A stretch of DNA of 35,366 bases from an uncultured Bacteroidota bacterium (GTDB lineage: Bacteria > Bacteroidota > Bacteroidia > Flavobacteriales > Flavobacteriaceae): positions 1 to 35,366 of the forward strand of contig CAKZOC010000081.1 of assembly GCA_937136025.1 (NCBI GenBank), written 5' to 3'. Under the pieces are notes generated by a model that ran no database searches, was not told the origin of the DNA, and was given only the letters and a program-made list of their open reading frames with translations. This document shows, piece after piece, positions 16,530-25,548 of the stretch (its first letter is position 1; each line of letters opens with the position of its first letter). The position numbers were made by a program, and so were the translations under genes.

Positions 16530-16560
16530 AAAAAGAAAAACCCCTGATTAACAGGGGTTT
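16530..16560 (-). terminator. Terminator after pnp
   Basis: A 9-bp stem, 16538-16546 with 16552-16560 (AAACCCCTG / CAGGGGTTT), is followed on the minus strand by a T-rich tail. It begins 22 bases past the pnp stop. Confidence 0.85.
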
Positions 16561-16582
16561 ATAAAAACAGTACAATATGTGC

Positions 16583-18793
16583 TTAAGAGCGCGAACGCTG
16601 AGGTCTGCGGCCGTTTCGGTCACGGTTCCCGCCACCATCCCGACTTCTCGGCGGGCGTTCTACATAACCCTCGGGTTTTGGTAAAAGCGCTCTTCGGGAT
16701 ACTTTGTCCTTGCGCGTACGCGGGTCAGTTCCCATGTAGCGCACATCGAATACATCTCCCATATTCACCACATCGGTAACCTTATCGGTACGTTCCCATG
16801 CCAGTTCTGAAATATGAAGGAGTACTTCATTTCCAGGAGCCTCGGCATATTCAACAACAGCTCCGAAGTCGAGTAGTTTGATGACTTTGACTTCATAGAC
16901 GCTTCCCTCTACAGGTTTGAAGGTAATCGAATCTATTTTAGCCAGAACCTGGTCAATACCTTTCTGGTCTGTTCCCAGGATCTCCACAAGGCCTTCTCCC
17001 GTTACCGGATCTTCGTTGATAACGATCGTGGTCCCGGTTTCTTTTTGAAGTTCCTGTATCACTTTGCCACCTGGTCCGATCAGGGCGCCGATGTAATCGT
17101 TCGGGATTACAGCATTGACCATTTTCGGGGCGTGTGGTTTCACATCTGCATTGGCAGCAGGAATCGTCTCAGTGAGTTTCTCCAGAATGTGAAGACGTCC
17201 GTCCCGGGCTTGTTGCAGGGCTTTCACTAAAATCTCATAAGACAGCCCTTTTACTTTGATGTCCATCTGACAGGCGGTAATACCGTCTGAAGTCCCTGTG
17301 ACTTTGAAATCCATATCTCCCAGGTGATCTTCATCGCCCAGAATATCGGAGAGTACCGCGTACTTACCGGTTTCCGTATTGGTGATCAGCCCCATGGCAA
17401 TTCCCGAAACGGGTTTTTCAATGCTGACACCAGCATCCATAAGAGCCATGGTTCCCGCACATACAGTAGCCATAGATGAAGATCCGTTACTCTCCAGAAC
17501 TTCGGAAACAATACGAATCGTATAAGGCCAGTCTGCTGGAATACTCCCTTTTAGGGCCCGCTGAGCCAGGTTTCCATGACCGATCTCCCGTCGGGAAGTC
17601 CCGCGAATCGGACGCGCCTCTCCGGTACAGAAGGGTGGAAAATTATAGTGGAGATAAAAAGTCTCCTCCCCTTCAAAGGAAGGCATATCGATAATGCTCG
17701 CATCCCTGGAAGTACCTAAGGTTACTGTAGCCAGTGCCTGAGTTTCACCCCGGGTAAAAATGGCCGAACCATGGGTAGAAGGGAGGTAATCCACTTCACA
17801 CCAGATCGGACGAATTTCGTCGGTCTTGCGATTGTCCAGACGAAGCCCTTCCTCCAGAATCAAGTTCCGGATGGCTTCTTTTTCAGCCTTGTAGTAATAT
17901 TTTGAGATCAGGTCGCCATGCTCCTCCAGGGTGGCTTCGTCAAAAGAGGCTTTGATTTCATCCTTAAGGGCGGAAAAAGCTTCGCTTCTTTCGTGCTTGG
18001 CAGAACCTGCTTTGGCAATGGCGTAAACTTTGTCGTAAGCCATTTCGTGAATCTGTTTTTCCAGATCCGCGTTTTCGCTTTCCTGATCGTACTCCCGAAC
18101 TTCTTTGCGGCCCACAGCCTCCGAAAGTCGGATCTGAGCGGCACACTGTACCTTAATGGCTTCATGGGCAAAGCGGATCGCTTCAACCATTTCCTCTTCG
18201 GAAATTTCACTCATTTCTCCTTCGACCATCATTACAGAATCAGCTGAGGCTCCAACGACCATTTCGATGTCGGAATCCTGAAGCTGAGCGCGCGTGGGGT
18301 TGATGATCAGTTCCCCGTTCACACGGCCGACACGGACCTCAGAAATAGCGCATTCAAACGGAAAATCCGAAAGTTGAATGGCTGCTGAAGCGGCCAGGCC
18401 TGCCATGGCATCCGGCATGACTTCGTCGTCGTGGGACATCAGTTGTATCATCACCTGGGTTTCCGCGTGATAATCCTTAGGGAAAAGAGGGCGTAAGACC
18501 CGGTCGACCAAACGCATGGTCAGAATTTCCCCGTTGCTCGGGCGGGCTTCTCTTTTGAAGAATCCTCCGGGGTATTTCCCGGAAGCCGCGAATTTTTCGC
18601 GATAGTCTACTGTGAGGGGTAAAAAATCAACATCGCTCTGTTTGTAGTTGGACACTACGGTACAGAGCAACATGCATTTACCGGATTGGACCACGACAGA
18701 ACCGTGGGCTTGTTTGGCCAGTTTTCCTGTTTCGATAGAAATTTCTCTACCGTCTCCCAGGTCGATGACCTCTCGAAATGTTTTTGGAATCAT
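16583..18793 (-). CDS. pnp: Polyribonucleotide nucleotidyltransferase (PNPase)
   Basis: PNPase degrades RNA 3' to 5' by phosphorolysis. The 736-residue sequence has two RNase PH domains joined by an all-helical linker, a KH domain with I-G-P-G-G-K near 587-592 and an S1 domain after it (G-S-V-Y-E-V-K-V). The last 30 residues are rich in Arg, Gly and Asn, a likely RNA-binding tail. A near-consensus -7 box GACCTTTG (18835-18842) lies about 42 bases upstream, and the leader includes the palindrome TGCCCGAGGGCA. It stands 3' of rpsO, the usual order, but a terminator between them suggests separate transcripts. Confidence 0.97.
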   Translation of the reverse strand: MIPKTFREVIDLGDGREISIETGKLAKQAHGSVVVQSGKCMLLCTVVSNYKQSDVDFLPLTVDYREKFAASGKYPGGFFKREARPSNGEILTMRLVDRVLRPLFPKDYHAETQVMIQLMSHDDEVMPDAMAGLAASAAIQLSDFPFECAISEVRVGRVNGELIINPTRAQLQDSDIEMVVGASADSVMMVEGEMSEISEEEMVEAIRFAHEAIKVQCAAQIRLSEAVGRKEVREYDQESENADLEKQIHEMAYDKVYAIAKAGSAKHERSEAFSALKDEIKASFDEATLEEHGDLISKYYYKAEKEAIRNLILEEGLRLDNRKTDEIRPIWCEVDYLPSTHGSAIFTRGETQALATVTLGTSRDASIIDMPSFEGEETFYLHYNFPPFCTGEARPIRGTSRREIGHGNLAQRALKGSIPADWPYTIRIVSEVLESNGSSSMATVCAGTMALMDAGVSIEKPVSGIAMGLITNTETGKYAVLSDILGDEDHLGDMDFKVTGTSDGITACQMDIKVKGLSYEILVKALQQARDGRLHILEKLTETIPAANADVKPHAPKMVNAVIPNDYIGALIGPGGKVIQELQKETGTTIVINEDPVTGEGLVEILGTDQKGIDQVLAKIDSITFKPVEGSVYEVKVIKLLDFGAVVEYAEAPGNEVLLHISELAWERTDKVTDVVNMGDVFDVRYMGTDPRTRKDKVSRRALLPKPEGYVERPPRSRDGGGNRDRNGRRPQRSRS

Positions 18794-18984
18794 TAGAAAG
18801 TAATTAATAAGTGCCCGAGGGCATTTGAATTAAACAAAGGTCTCCCGTCTTACCGGACGGTCTGGGTTGTGTTGTTGTGCAGGTCGACCAATGAAAAACC
18901 GGAAGTGAGCCTTTTAAATTGCCTTAACAGGTAAGGACTTTTGGACAGAGCCCTATGCAGGTAAACCTTCAATAGGGGTGCAAA

Positions 18985-19017
18985 TAGAAACAGGGGAGCC
19001 TTAAAGACTCCCCTGTA
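18985..19017 (-). terminator. Terminator after rpsO
   Basis: A 9-bp stem ACAGGGGAG (18990-18998) pairs with CTCCCCTGT (19008-19016). On the minus strand it is followed by TTTCTATTTG. It starts 5 bases beyond the rpsO stop and ends the rpsO transcript before pnp. Confidence 0.8.
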
Positions 19018-19021
19018 TCCG

Positions 19022-19291
19022 TTATTTTCGAATGTTGAGTTCCTTGATCAGAATCCGGTATTTCTCAATATCCTTTTTCTTAAGGTAATCCAGAAGGCTT
19101 CTGCGCTTTCCTACCAGCATCACCAGGGAACGCTCTGTATTGAAATCTTTCTTATTTCTCCTCAGGTGCGTCGTCAGGTGGTTAATTCGGTGGGTGAACA
19201 AAGCTATCTGCCCCTCTGTGGAACCTGTGTTTGTTTCTGAACCGCCATGTTTCTTAAAAATGTCGGTCTTAATCTCTTTGGTTAAATACAT
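19022..19291 (-). CDS. rpsO: 30S ribosomal protein S15
   Basis: S15 binds 16S rRNA early in small-subunit assembly. The 89-residue length is standard. Conserved parts are the D-T-G-S-T-E-G-Q-I-A-like segment (here N-T-G-S-T-E-G-Q-I-A at 21-30), L-T-x-H-L-R-R-N-K-K-D and the C-terminal L-L-D-Y-L-K-K. A perfect -7 box TATCTTTG lies 55 bases upstream. In E. coli S15 represses its own mRNA; nothing here shows that. Confidence 0.97.
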   Translation of the reverse strand: MYLTKEIKTDIFKKHGGSETNTGSTEGQIALFTHRINHLTTHLRRNKKDFNTERSLVMLVGKRRSLLDYLKKKDIEKYRILIKELNIRK

Positions 19292-19345
19292 GCCAATATT
19301 GTTGTAAATGATTTTTATGTATCCGATTGGTTTTCAATCAGGGCG

Positions 19346-19353
19346 CAAAGATA
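19346..19353 (-). promoter_or_regulatory. Promoter -7 box for rpsO
   Basis: TATCTTTG on the minus strand matches TAnnTTTG and is 55 bases before the rpsO start. The -33 element is not obvious. Confidence 0.55.
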
Positions 19354-19483
19354 CACATTATTCGGTCACTTCATAGGTCCTGGAGGTTTTAATTTCGCTC
19401 CGTGAAACCATTTGTGAGGGCCCCTGTCCAAAGTTATGGGACCTTCACAGAAAACCTAAGGGAAGGCCATGTATTCTGCGCCT

Positions 19484-20356
19484 TTAGACGGCCACTTCGT
19501 GACGGATCGGTTGATTTTGAATCAAGTCCAGATAGAGATTGATTTTCCCCTTCAAAGCGGTCCGGTGGACGATAAAGTCCAGAAAACCGTGTTCCAGGAC
19601 AAATTCTGATGTCTGAAAGTCTGGGGGGAGGTCCTTTCCGGTGGCTTCTTTGACCACCCTGGGTCCTGCAAAACCGATCAGGGCTCCCGGTTCGGCGATA
19701 TTGATATCACCAAGCATCGCATAAGAAGCTGTCGTTCCACCGGTAGTAGGGTCTGTACACAGGGAGATATAAGGTAGTTTTGCTTCGGCCAGCTGGGCGA
19801 GCATGGCAGAGGTTTTTGCCAATTGCATGAGCGAAAGGGCCGCCTCCATCATCCGGGCTCCCCCAGATTTGGAAATCATGACAAAAGGCAATTTCTTTTT
19901 GATGCTATAGGCGATGGCTCGTGAGATTTTTTCCCCGACAACACTTCCCATAGACCCACCGATAAAGGCGAAATCCATACAGGCGATGACCACGTCTTTC
20001 CCCATGGATTTCCCCACAGCGGTACGGACGGCGTCTTTTAACCCGGTTTTCTTTTCGGCTTGTTTGAGCCTGTCGGCGTAGGTCTTGGTATCCTCGAATT
20101 TAAGCGGGTCTTTCGAGGTAAGGTTTGGGTCGAGTTCCTTGAATGTATTGTCGTCGAAGAGAATCTGGAAATACTCTTTGCTGCCGATGCGCACATGGTA
20201 ATCGTCCTCAGGACTTACCCAATAATTCTCCGCAAGGTCTTCAGATTCAATGATTTTCCCGGTTGGAGATTTATACCACAACCCTTTGGGGGTGTCTTTT
20301 TTCTCTTCCGTTGAGGTCTGTATCCCTTTTTCCTTTCTTCGAAACCAAGATGACAT
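19484..20356 (-). CDS. accD: Acetyl-CoA carboxylase carboxyltransferase subunit beta
   Basis: AccD with AccA transfers the carboxyl group from biotin to acetyl-CoA, the first step of fatty acid synthesis. I chose ATG 20356 (M-S-S-W-F-R-R-K) over the upstream frame start at 20392 because relatives begin so; this gives 290 residues. The crotonase-like core has S-K-S-G-G-A-R-M at 168-175 or so, and T-D-P-T-T-G-G. The N-terminal zinc ribbon of E. coli AccD has four cysteines; here that region (W-Y-K-S-P-T-G-K to V-S-P-E-D-D-Y) has none, so the ribbon cannot bind zinc in the same way. It follows fbaA with 36 bases between the stop and this start, so they form an operon. Confidence 0.93.
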   Translation of the reverse strand: MSSWFRRKEKGIQTSTEEKKDTPKGLWYKSPTGKIIESEDLAENYWVSPEDDYHVRIGSKEYFQILFDDNTFKELDPNLTSKDPLKFEDTKTYADRLKQAEKKTGLKDAVRTAVGKSMGKDVVIACMDFAFIGGSMGSVVGEKISRAIAYSIKKKLPFVMISKSGGARMMEAALSLMQLAKTSAMLAQLAEAKLPYISLCTDPTTGGTTASYAMLGDINIAEPGALIGFAGPRVVKEATGKDLPPDFQTSEFVLEHGFLDFIVHRTALKGKINLYLDLIQNQPIRHEVAV

Positions 20357-20392
20357 ATGTTCGTCTTTTAGTGAATCTTCGTTACCCTGCAA

Positions 20393-21460
20393 TTATAGTG
20401 TATTTACATTGTTAAGATCCTCAAAGGCCTGCGTCAGGCGCCGGACAAAGGTCTTTTCGCCTTCCCGCAGCCATACCCGTGGATCGTAGTACTTTTTATT
20501 GGGCTGATCTGCCCCATCCGGATTCCCGATCTGCGCCTTCAGGTATTCCTTTTTAGAGCCCATATAATCACGGATGCCCTCCATAAAGGCATACTGCAGA
20601 TCCGTGTCGATGTTCATTTTAATCACCCCGTACCCAATGGCTTCCCGGATTTCTTCGAGTGTGGAACCCGAACCCCCGTGAAATACAAAATCGATATGGT
20701 TATGGTCCACCCCGTGCTTTGCACTGAGGTACTCCTGAGAATTTTTAAGGATTTTAGGCGTGAGCTTTACATTTCCGGGCTTATATACCCCGTGTACGTT
20801 TCCAAAAGCCGCGGCAATGGTAAAGCGCGGGCTCACCTTGGAAAGCTCCTCGTATGCATAGGCCACCTCTTCGGGCTGGGTGTAGAGTTTGGAATCGTCG
20901 ACATCTGAATTGTCCACGCCATCTTCTTCCCCTCCGGTAATACCGAGTTCGATCTCCAGGGTCATGTCCATTTTGTGCATGCGCTCCAGATACGTTTTAC
21001 AAATCTCGATATTTTCCTCGATCGGTTCCTCAGACAGGTCGATCATATGGGAACTGAACAGGGATTTCCCTTTTTCCTTATAATACTCCTCGCTCGCATC
21101 GAGCAAGCCGTCGATCCAGGGCAGGAGCTTTTTGGCACAGTGGTCCGTATGCAGAATGACGGTGGCTCCGTAGGCTTCCGCGAGCTGGTGAATGTGTTTG
21201 GCGCCGGCAATGGCACCCAGGATGGCAGCCTGCTGCCCTTCATTGGAAAGCCCCTTTCCCGCATTAAACTGTGCACCTCCATTGGAGAACTGAATGATTA
21301 CCGGAGCGTTCAACTGGGACGCCGTCTCCATAACCGCATTGATGCTGTCCGATCCGATGACATTTACCGCCGGCAGGGCGAACCCTTTTTCCTTGGCAAA
21401 TTTGAAAATTTCCTGTACTTCGTCTCCGGTGGCTACTCCCGGCTTGATTGAATGGGCCAT
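20393..21460 (-). CDS. fbaA: Class II fructose-bisphosphate aldolase
   Basis: This zinc enzyme splits fructose 1,6-bisphosphate in glycolysis and joins trioses in gluconeogenesis. The 355-residue sequence has H-T-D-H-C at 104-108, an F-H-G-G-S-G-S-T loop and N-I-D-T-D-L near the C-terminal third, as in the E. coli FbaA group. The insertion with E-E-D-G-V-D-N near 180 is also typical of that group. A -7 box TACTTTTG (21494-21501) lies about 34 bases upstream. accD follows closely, linking glycolysis and lipid synthesis genes in one transcript. Confidence 0.95.
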   Translation of the reverse strand: MAHSIKPGVATGDEVQEIFKFAKEKGFALPAVNVIGSDSINAVMETASQLNAPVIIQFSNGGAQFNAGKGLSNEGQQAAILGAIAGAKHIHQLAEAYGATVILHTDHCAKKLLPWIDGLLDASEEYYKEKGKSLFSSHMIDLSEEPIEENIEICKTYLERMHKMDMTLEIELGITGGEEDGVDNSDVDDSKLYTQPEEVAYAYEELSKVSPRFTIAAAFGNVHGVYKPGNVKLTPKILKNSQEYLSAKHGVDHNHIDFVFHGGSGSTLEEIREAIGYGVIKMNIDTDLQYAFMEGIRDYMGSKKEYLKAQIGNPDGADQPNKKYYDPRVWLREGEKTFVRRLTQAFEDLNNVNTL

Positions 21461-21493
21461 AGATCAGGTCTTAAAGAGAATATTAAGTTGAGG

Positions 21494-21501
21494 CAAAAGT
21501 A
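21494..21501 (-). promoter_or_regulatory. Promoter -7 box for fbaA-accD
   Basis: TACTTTTG on the minus strand matches TAnnTTTG and is 34 bases upstream of fbaA. It lies between the tamL stop and fbaA, so fbaA has a promoter of its own. Confidence 0.5.
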
Positions 21502-21515
21502 ATAAATAATCAGTC

Positions 21516-24104
21516 TTAAAAAGGATAATTGATCCCGATCTGCAAGACGGAATTGGCAAAGTTGTATTCTGCAAACCATCTTTCCGAAGGAATTCGGGCA
21601 GGATTGTATGTTTTAAAACCTAAGTCTGCCCGGAAGACAAAAAAGGAAAAATCGTACCTCAGGCCAAAGCCCGTTCCAACAGCGATATCACTTAAGGAGC
21701 TAAAGCCATTAAAAGTAGCCGAATCCAAAGTGGTTTGGTCCCAGACATTCCAAATGTTACCGACATCGGTAAAGAGGGCGCCCTTAAAATCCCCTACAAT
21801 GGGAAAACGGTACTCCAGATTAAAGGCCAGTTTAAAGTTAGCCTCGTTAAAGTCATTGATGTTATCGGTGCTTCCAGGCCCGAGGGAATACGGGAACCAG
21901 GCGCGGTTGTCATTGGCGCCCCCTGCAAAATAACTACGCACAAAGGGTATGTTGTCCGCGTTTCCATACGGGATGGCGATCCCGGCAAATGATCGGAATG
22001 CCAGGACATTGGTAGCGGTAAGTTCCCAGTGTTTGATGTATTCCACTTCGGTTTTCACGTATTGTGAATAGGGAACTCCAAAGAAGAGGCGTTGTCCGTT
22101 TTCATTCTTGTCAAAAGACAAAAGGCCTGCGAGGGCAGACAGGACATTCCCGGCCGTTTCAATCCGCCAGCGGAACTGGTGAAAACTCTTATCGTTAATA
22201 CCGTTTTGACTGTTTTGCGTAAACTGGTAATTCGATGAAAAAATAAAGTTGTTCTCTGTCAGGCGGATCCGCCGCTCTTCAATACGGAAGACGTCCCCGA
22301 AAGTATCGGGATCTGATGGAACCACATCACCCTCCAAAATAGCATCGGTAAAGCCTGTGGTCCCCTCCGGGATAATCAGTTGCAAGGGATTATTGGGGTT
22401 ACCCGAAGGCTCGTAGAAGTCGACCAGGTCGGGGTTGTTCTGAAATTCCGGTTCGCTGGCGATATCGTCCAGACGGTCATAGGTGCTCTGGTAGACGTTG
22501 TAGAAGTTTTCGGGATTCAGGTTTCTGACGTATTCGATATTGAGGAGTTCGATCACATTCCGGGTAAGATCATTCGGGCTCCAGGTATAGGAGAGGAGCT
22601 GATTCAGGGTTTGCTTATCCAGTCCGATGTTATTTTGGTAGCTGGTTCCCAACGTAATTTTGGACTGCGGCAGCATATAACTCGGGATAAGTCTTTGGGC
22701 GTTGACAAAAGAGAACATCCAGATCCGCGGGAAGACCAGGTTGATATCTGCCGAAATCTCCGTAAAGAAATCCTCTGTCAGGGAATCGTCGCTTAAAAGG
22801 CCGAAGGTGGCCCGCCCATTGAGGCTGAGGGTCTCCGCACCTCCGAAAACATTTCGGGTAACCAGGGCAGCCCCTAAACCGATACCAATCCGCTGGATAT
22901 TGGAGTGAATTACGTCGAAATCCACACTCATGGAATTCTTCGGCCGGGCAGAGAGATAGATGTTGGTCGTCAGTAAATCTTCTCCTTGTTCCAACAATTC
23001 AATGTTCGGATATCGAAAGGTATTCAGGTTGTTGATTTGCCTGTATGTGCGGATCCGGTCGATCTCCCGGTACACCTGACCCTGTTCCAGAAAAACGGCA
23101 TTGCGCAGGGCTTTGGGTTTATAACGCAATTTATCCTTATAGTAGATCGTAAAATTGTCCACTACGACAGACTTCAGGGAATCCCGCTGATCGGAGAAGG
23201 TGTGGTCGACAAAAATATTGACTGAGTCAATCCGGTGGACGCGGTAGGGTGGAGCGTCCCCTCCGCCCCTCAGACGCGGGTTCTCGATATTGAGCTCGAC
23301 CTCCATCTGCTGGTCATCCCGCGCCAGGATGGTATCCCTTAAAATATCGTAGCTGATGGTGCTCTCCTGAAAGTTCCAGATCCCTGTATTTCGGAAAAGG
23401 TCTGTCAGGCGTTCCCGCTCCGCGGTGAAAGCGTCCAGATCAAACTGTTCCCCCACCCGGACCAGGGACTCCTCCCTGTGCAGGGCGTAAATGGAATCGA
23501 TATCCGGGGAGGAAAACCGATAGGTGATGGTGTCGATCATATACGGTTCCCCCAGGTCTATGTCGTATCGGGTGGTCGCTCTTTGCTTCCCGACGGTGTC
23601 TACCCGGGCACTTCCCGTATTGTTGAAATATCCCTTTGTGTTGTAATAGGCGCGAATCCGATCCAGGGATTTTTGGGTCAGGCTGCTGTCTACCACCACA
23701 GGAGCCTCCCCCGCTCGTTTTAAGCCATTGCTCAGGCCGGAGACAAAAAACGATTCTCCTAAACGCTCTACCTGCTTCTCAGAGAGCAGCCTTTCGAGGC
23801 GGTCGTAACGTTTGTCCTTGCGATATAACCAGTCCTGATACGCCGAATCCGGATTGGGTTTGGCCAGGTTGTACATATGCAGTTTTAGAGGGATGCCCAG
23901 TAATTTGGTATTGGGTTTTTGGCTTACAAAGCTTTCTACATCGGAGTCCGACGTTTTGATGCTGTCTGCGTAGATTTCAAAATCGGTGAGCAGCAGTTCG
24001 TCTGGCTCCACCCTTTTCAGACTGTTGCAGGAGAAAAAACTCAGTCCAACCAGGATTAATCCTATTTTAGCAGGGAGTTTCACAACGTGCCAGCGGGCCT
24101 TCAT
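21516..24104 (-). CDS. tamL: BamA/TamA family outer membrane lipoprotein (TamL type)
   Basis: An 862-residue Omp85-family protein. The N-terminus from ATG 24104 has a lipoprotein signal with lipobox F-F-S-C and Cys26, unlike proteobacterial TamA, and this matches the Bacteroidota form TamL. Residues ~40-380 would hold POTRA-like repeats; the C-terminal ~450 residues form a beta barrel and end in aromatic Phe, a typical outer membrane signal. The conserved F-R-A-D-L-G-F motif is present near residue 835. TTG 24113 is rejected as start because it lies inside the -7 box TAATTTTG (24111-24118). The protein likely helps TamB insert or move outer membrane parts; TamB is not in the window. Confidence 0.85.
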   Translation of the reverse strand: MKARWHVVKLPAKIGLILVGLSFFSCNSLKRVEPDELLLTDFEIYADSIKTSDSDVESFVSQKPNTKLLGIPLKLHMYNLAKPNPDSAYQDWLYRKDKRYDRLERLLSEKQVERLGESFFVSGLSNGLKRAGEAPVVVDSSLTQKSLDRIRAYYNTKGYFNNTGSARVDTVGKQRATTRYDIDLGEPYMIDTITYRFSSPDIDSIYALHREESLVRVGEQFDLDAFTAERERLTDLFRNTGIWNFQESTISYDILRDTILARDDQQMEVELNIENPRLRGGGDAPPYRVHRIDSVNIFVDHTFSDQRDSLKSVVVDNFTIYYKDKLRYKPKALRNAVFLEQGQVYREIDRIRTYRQINNLNTFRYPNIELLEQGEDLLTTNIYLSARPKNSMSVDFDVIHSNIQRIGIGLGAALVTRNVFGGAETLSLNGRATFGLLSDDSLTEDFFTEISADINLVFPRIWMFSFVNAQRLIPSYMLPQSKITLGTSYQNNIGLDKQTLNQLLSYTWSPNDLTRNVIELLNIEYVRNLNPENFYNVYQSTYDRLDDIASEPEFQNNPDLVDFYEPSGNPNNPLQLIIPEGTTGFTDAILEGDVVPSDPDTFGDVFRIEERRIRLTENNFIFSSNYQFTQNSQNGINDKSFHQFRWRIETAGNVLSALAGLLSFDKNENGQRLFFGVPYSQYVKTEVEYIKHWELTATNVLAFRSFAGIAIPYGNADNIPFVRSYFAGGANDNRAWFPYSLGPGSTDNINDFNEANFKLAFNLEYRFPIVGDFKGALFTDVGNIWNVWDQTTLDSATFNGFSSLSDIAVGTGFGLRYDFSFFVFRADLGFKTYNPARIPSERWFAEYNFANSVLQIGINYPF

Positions 24105-24110
24105 ACGAGT

Positions 24111-24140
24111 CAAAATTACATTATTTGAATGGTTGCCAAA
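24111..24140 (-). promoter_or_regulatory. Promoter of tamL with almost no leader
   Basis: TTTG (24140-24137), 18 bases, TAATTTTG (24118-24111) on the minus strand is a full Bacteroidota promoter. The start ATG 24104 is only six bases past the -7 box, so the mRNA would start at or beside the ATG. The -33 part lies inside the first codons of the divergent methylase gene. Confidence 0.7.
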
Positions 24141-24860
24141 AGGGAATTAAAATTTATAAAAAGTCTGCATCAAAAAAAGCACAGAAGTCTGAGTGGCTTC
24201 TTTCTGGCTGAAGGGGTTAAGGTTGTAGAAACTCTTATGGATGCCGGGTGGGAACCGAGGCAGCTCTACAGCACTTCCGCTACCGGTAATTTTCCAACCG
24301 CCGAGCTCATTTCTGAAAAAGAATTAAAGTCCGTCAGCACCCTGAAACAGCCCAATCAGGTCCTTGGGGTTTTTAAAATTCCGCCGGAACGGCCTCCTGA
24401 ATATTCAGGGTGGGTCCTGGCTTTGGATCGGTTAAACGATCCGGGGAATCTGGGGACCATTATCCGGCTTTGCGACTGGTTCGGTATTCGGGAAATTCTT
24501 TGTTCTCCGGATTCAGTGGATTGCTATAATCCGAAGGTGGTGATGGCCAGTATGGGTTCCCTGGCCCAGGTTCAGGTGCATTACCTGCCCCTGGGGCCGG
24601 CGCTATCAGAAAGTGGTCTATCGGTATTCGGAGCGGATATGGATGGGGTGTCTGTTTCGGCCTTTTCCTTTCCGGATGAGGGTATCCTGCTTATGGGGAG
24701 CGAATCTCACGGTATTTCACCGGATCTCAGGGCTAGTCTTACACAATCCCTGAATATCAGGCCTTTTGCAAATCCCGGAGCGGAAAGTCTGAATGTCGGC
24801 GTGGCGACGGGGATTCTGCTCTACGAGCTCAGAAAGCAGCAACCCTTTACTCAAAAGTAA
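24129..24860 (+). CDS. TrmH/SpoU family RNA methyltransferase
   Basis: A SPOUT-class enzyme that puts a methyl group on ribose 2'-O of RNA. In the 243-residue sequence motif 1 is D-R-L-N-D-P-G-N-L-G at 100-109, motif 2 is M-G-S-E-S-H-G-I-S at 189-197 and motif 3 is S-L-N-V-G-V-A-T-G-I at 220-229. An N-terminal substrate-binding domain covers ~1-90 (F-F-L-A-E-G-V-K). Whether it acts on rRNA (like RlmB) or tRNA cannot be told. It is divergent from tamL with only 24 bases between the start codons. Its 3' end overlaps porT by 14 bases on the opposite strand. Confidence 0.9.
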   Translation: MVAKRELKFIKSLHQKKHRSLSGFFLAEGVKVVETLMDAGWEPRQLYSTSATGNFPTAELISEKELKSVSTLKQPNQVLGVFKIPPERPPEYSGWVLALDRLNDPGNLGTIIRLCDWFGIREILCSPDSVDCYNPKVVMASMGSLAQVQVHYLPLGPALSESGLSVFGADMDGVSVSAFSFPDEGILLMGSESHGISPDLRASLTQSLNIRPFANPGAESLNVGVATGILLYELRKQQPFTQK

Positions 24861-25545
24861 AATTCACAAAGATGCCCCGGGTTTTCATGGCCTCTATATT
24901 CCCGGTCCAGGGACTGTTCGGGTCTTCATCGCGAAGGAGTTCGTCGGTTAAGGCAAAGACCCCCCGGATAGAGGGTGAAAATTTAAAGTATTCCAGATAG
25001 AAGTCGACACCAAATCCTATTTCGTAGTTGTAAACCTGTCGCTTCATCCGAAAGGTCCCACTGCTGTTATCGTCAGGGGAATCTTCATTGCTGCCCAGGT
25101 TGAGAGCCGCACCGAATCCGCCGATGACAAAGGGTTTGAAGTTCCCCAGCCTGCGGGTACTGACTTTAAGCAGCAAGGGGAAATTGATATAGGTAGAACT
25201 CACCTCCCGGATGGCATCATTTTCAGATGAAAAACCCGGAAATCCAAGGTCGCGTTGGGTGTAGAAAAGCCCGGGCTCAAACCGCAGGTCTAAAAACTCG
25301 TTGATGCGCATTTCCCCGATCAGTCCCACATTGAAGCCGATGGATTTACTGACCAGGATATCTGTTGGGTTGAGGTCGTTCTTGTATTCAAACTTAAAAT
25401 CATACTGGTTAAAGCCCAGAAAATACCCCCAGTTAAAACGGGCCAGGTCCTCATTCTGCAGATTGAGAATTGGCTTTTCGTTAAATTGAGCGCTTACCGG
25501 CTGGCCCAACGCCAGGGCCATCAAGAGCAACCAGATATGTCTCAT
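24847..25545 (-). CDS. porT: Type IX secretion system protein PorT
   Basis: PorT (SprT) is an outer membrane beta-barrel protein needed for type IX secretion and gliding in Bacteroidota. The 232-residue protein has a signal peptide with likely cleavage after V-S-A, then beta-strand-rich sequence with F-N-W-G-Y-F-L-G-F-N and the C-terminal G-I-F-V-N-F-T-F-E. Its position right after ubiE (3-base gap) matches the flavobacterial gene order I know. The overlap with the methylase gene at its 3' end is convergent. Family assignment is by pattern and context, so a general outer membrane beta-barrel call is the fallback. Confidence 0.82.
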   Translation of the reverse strand: MRHIWLLLMALALGQPVSAQFNEKPILNLQNEDLARFNWGYFLGFNQYDFKFEYKNDLNPTDILVSKSIGFNVGLIGEMRINEFLDLRFEPGLFYTQRDLGFPGFSSENDAIREVSSTYINFPLLLKVSTRRLGNFKPFVIGGFGAALNLGSNEDSPDDNSSGTFRMKRQVYNYEIGFGVDFYLEYFKFSPSIRGVFALTDELLRDEDPNSPWTGNIEAMKTRGIFVNFTFE

Positions 25546-25548
25546 ACC

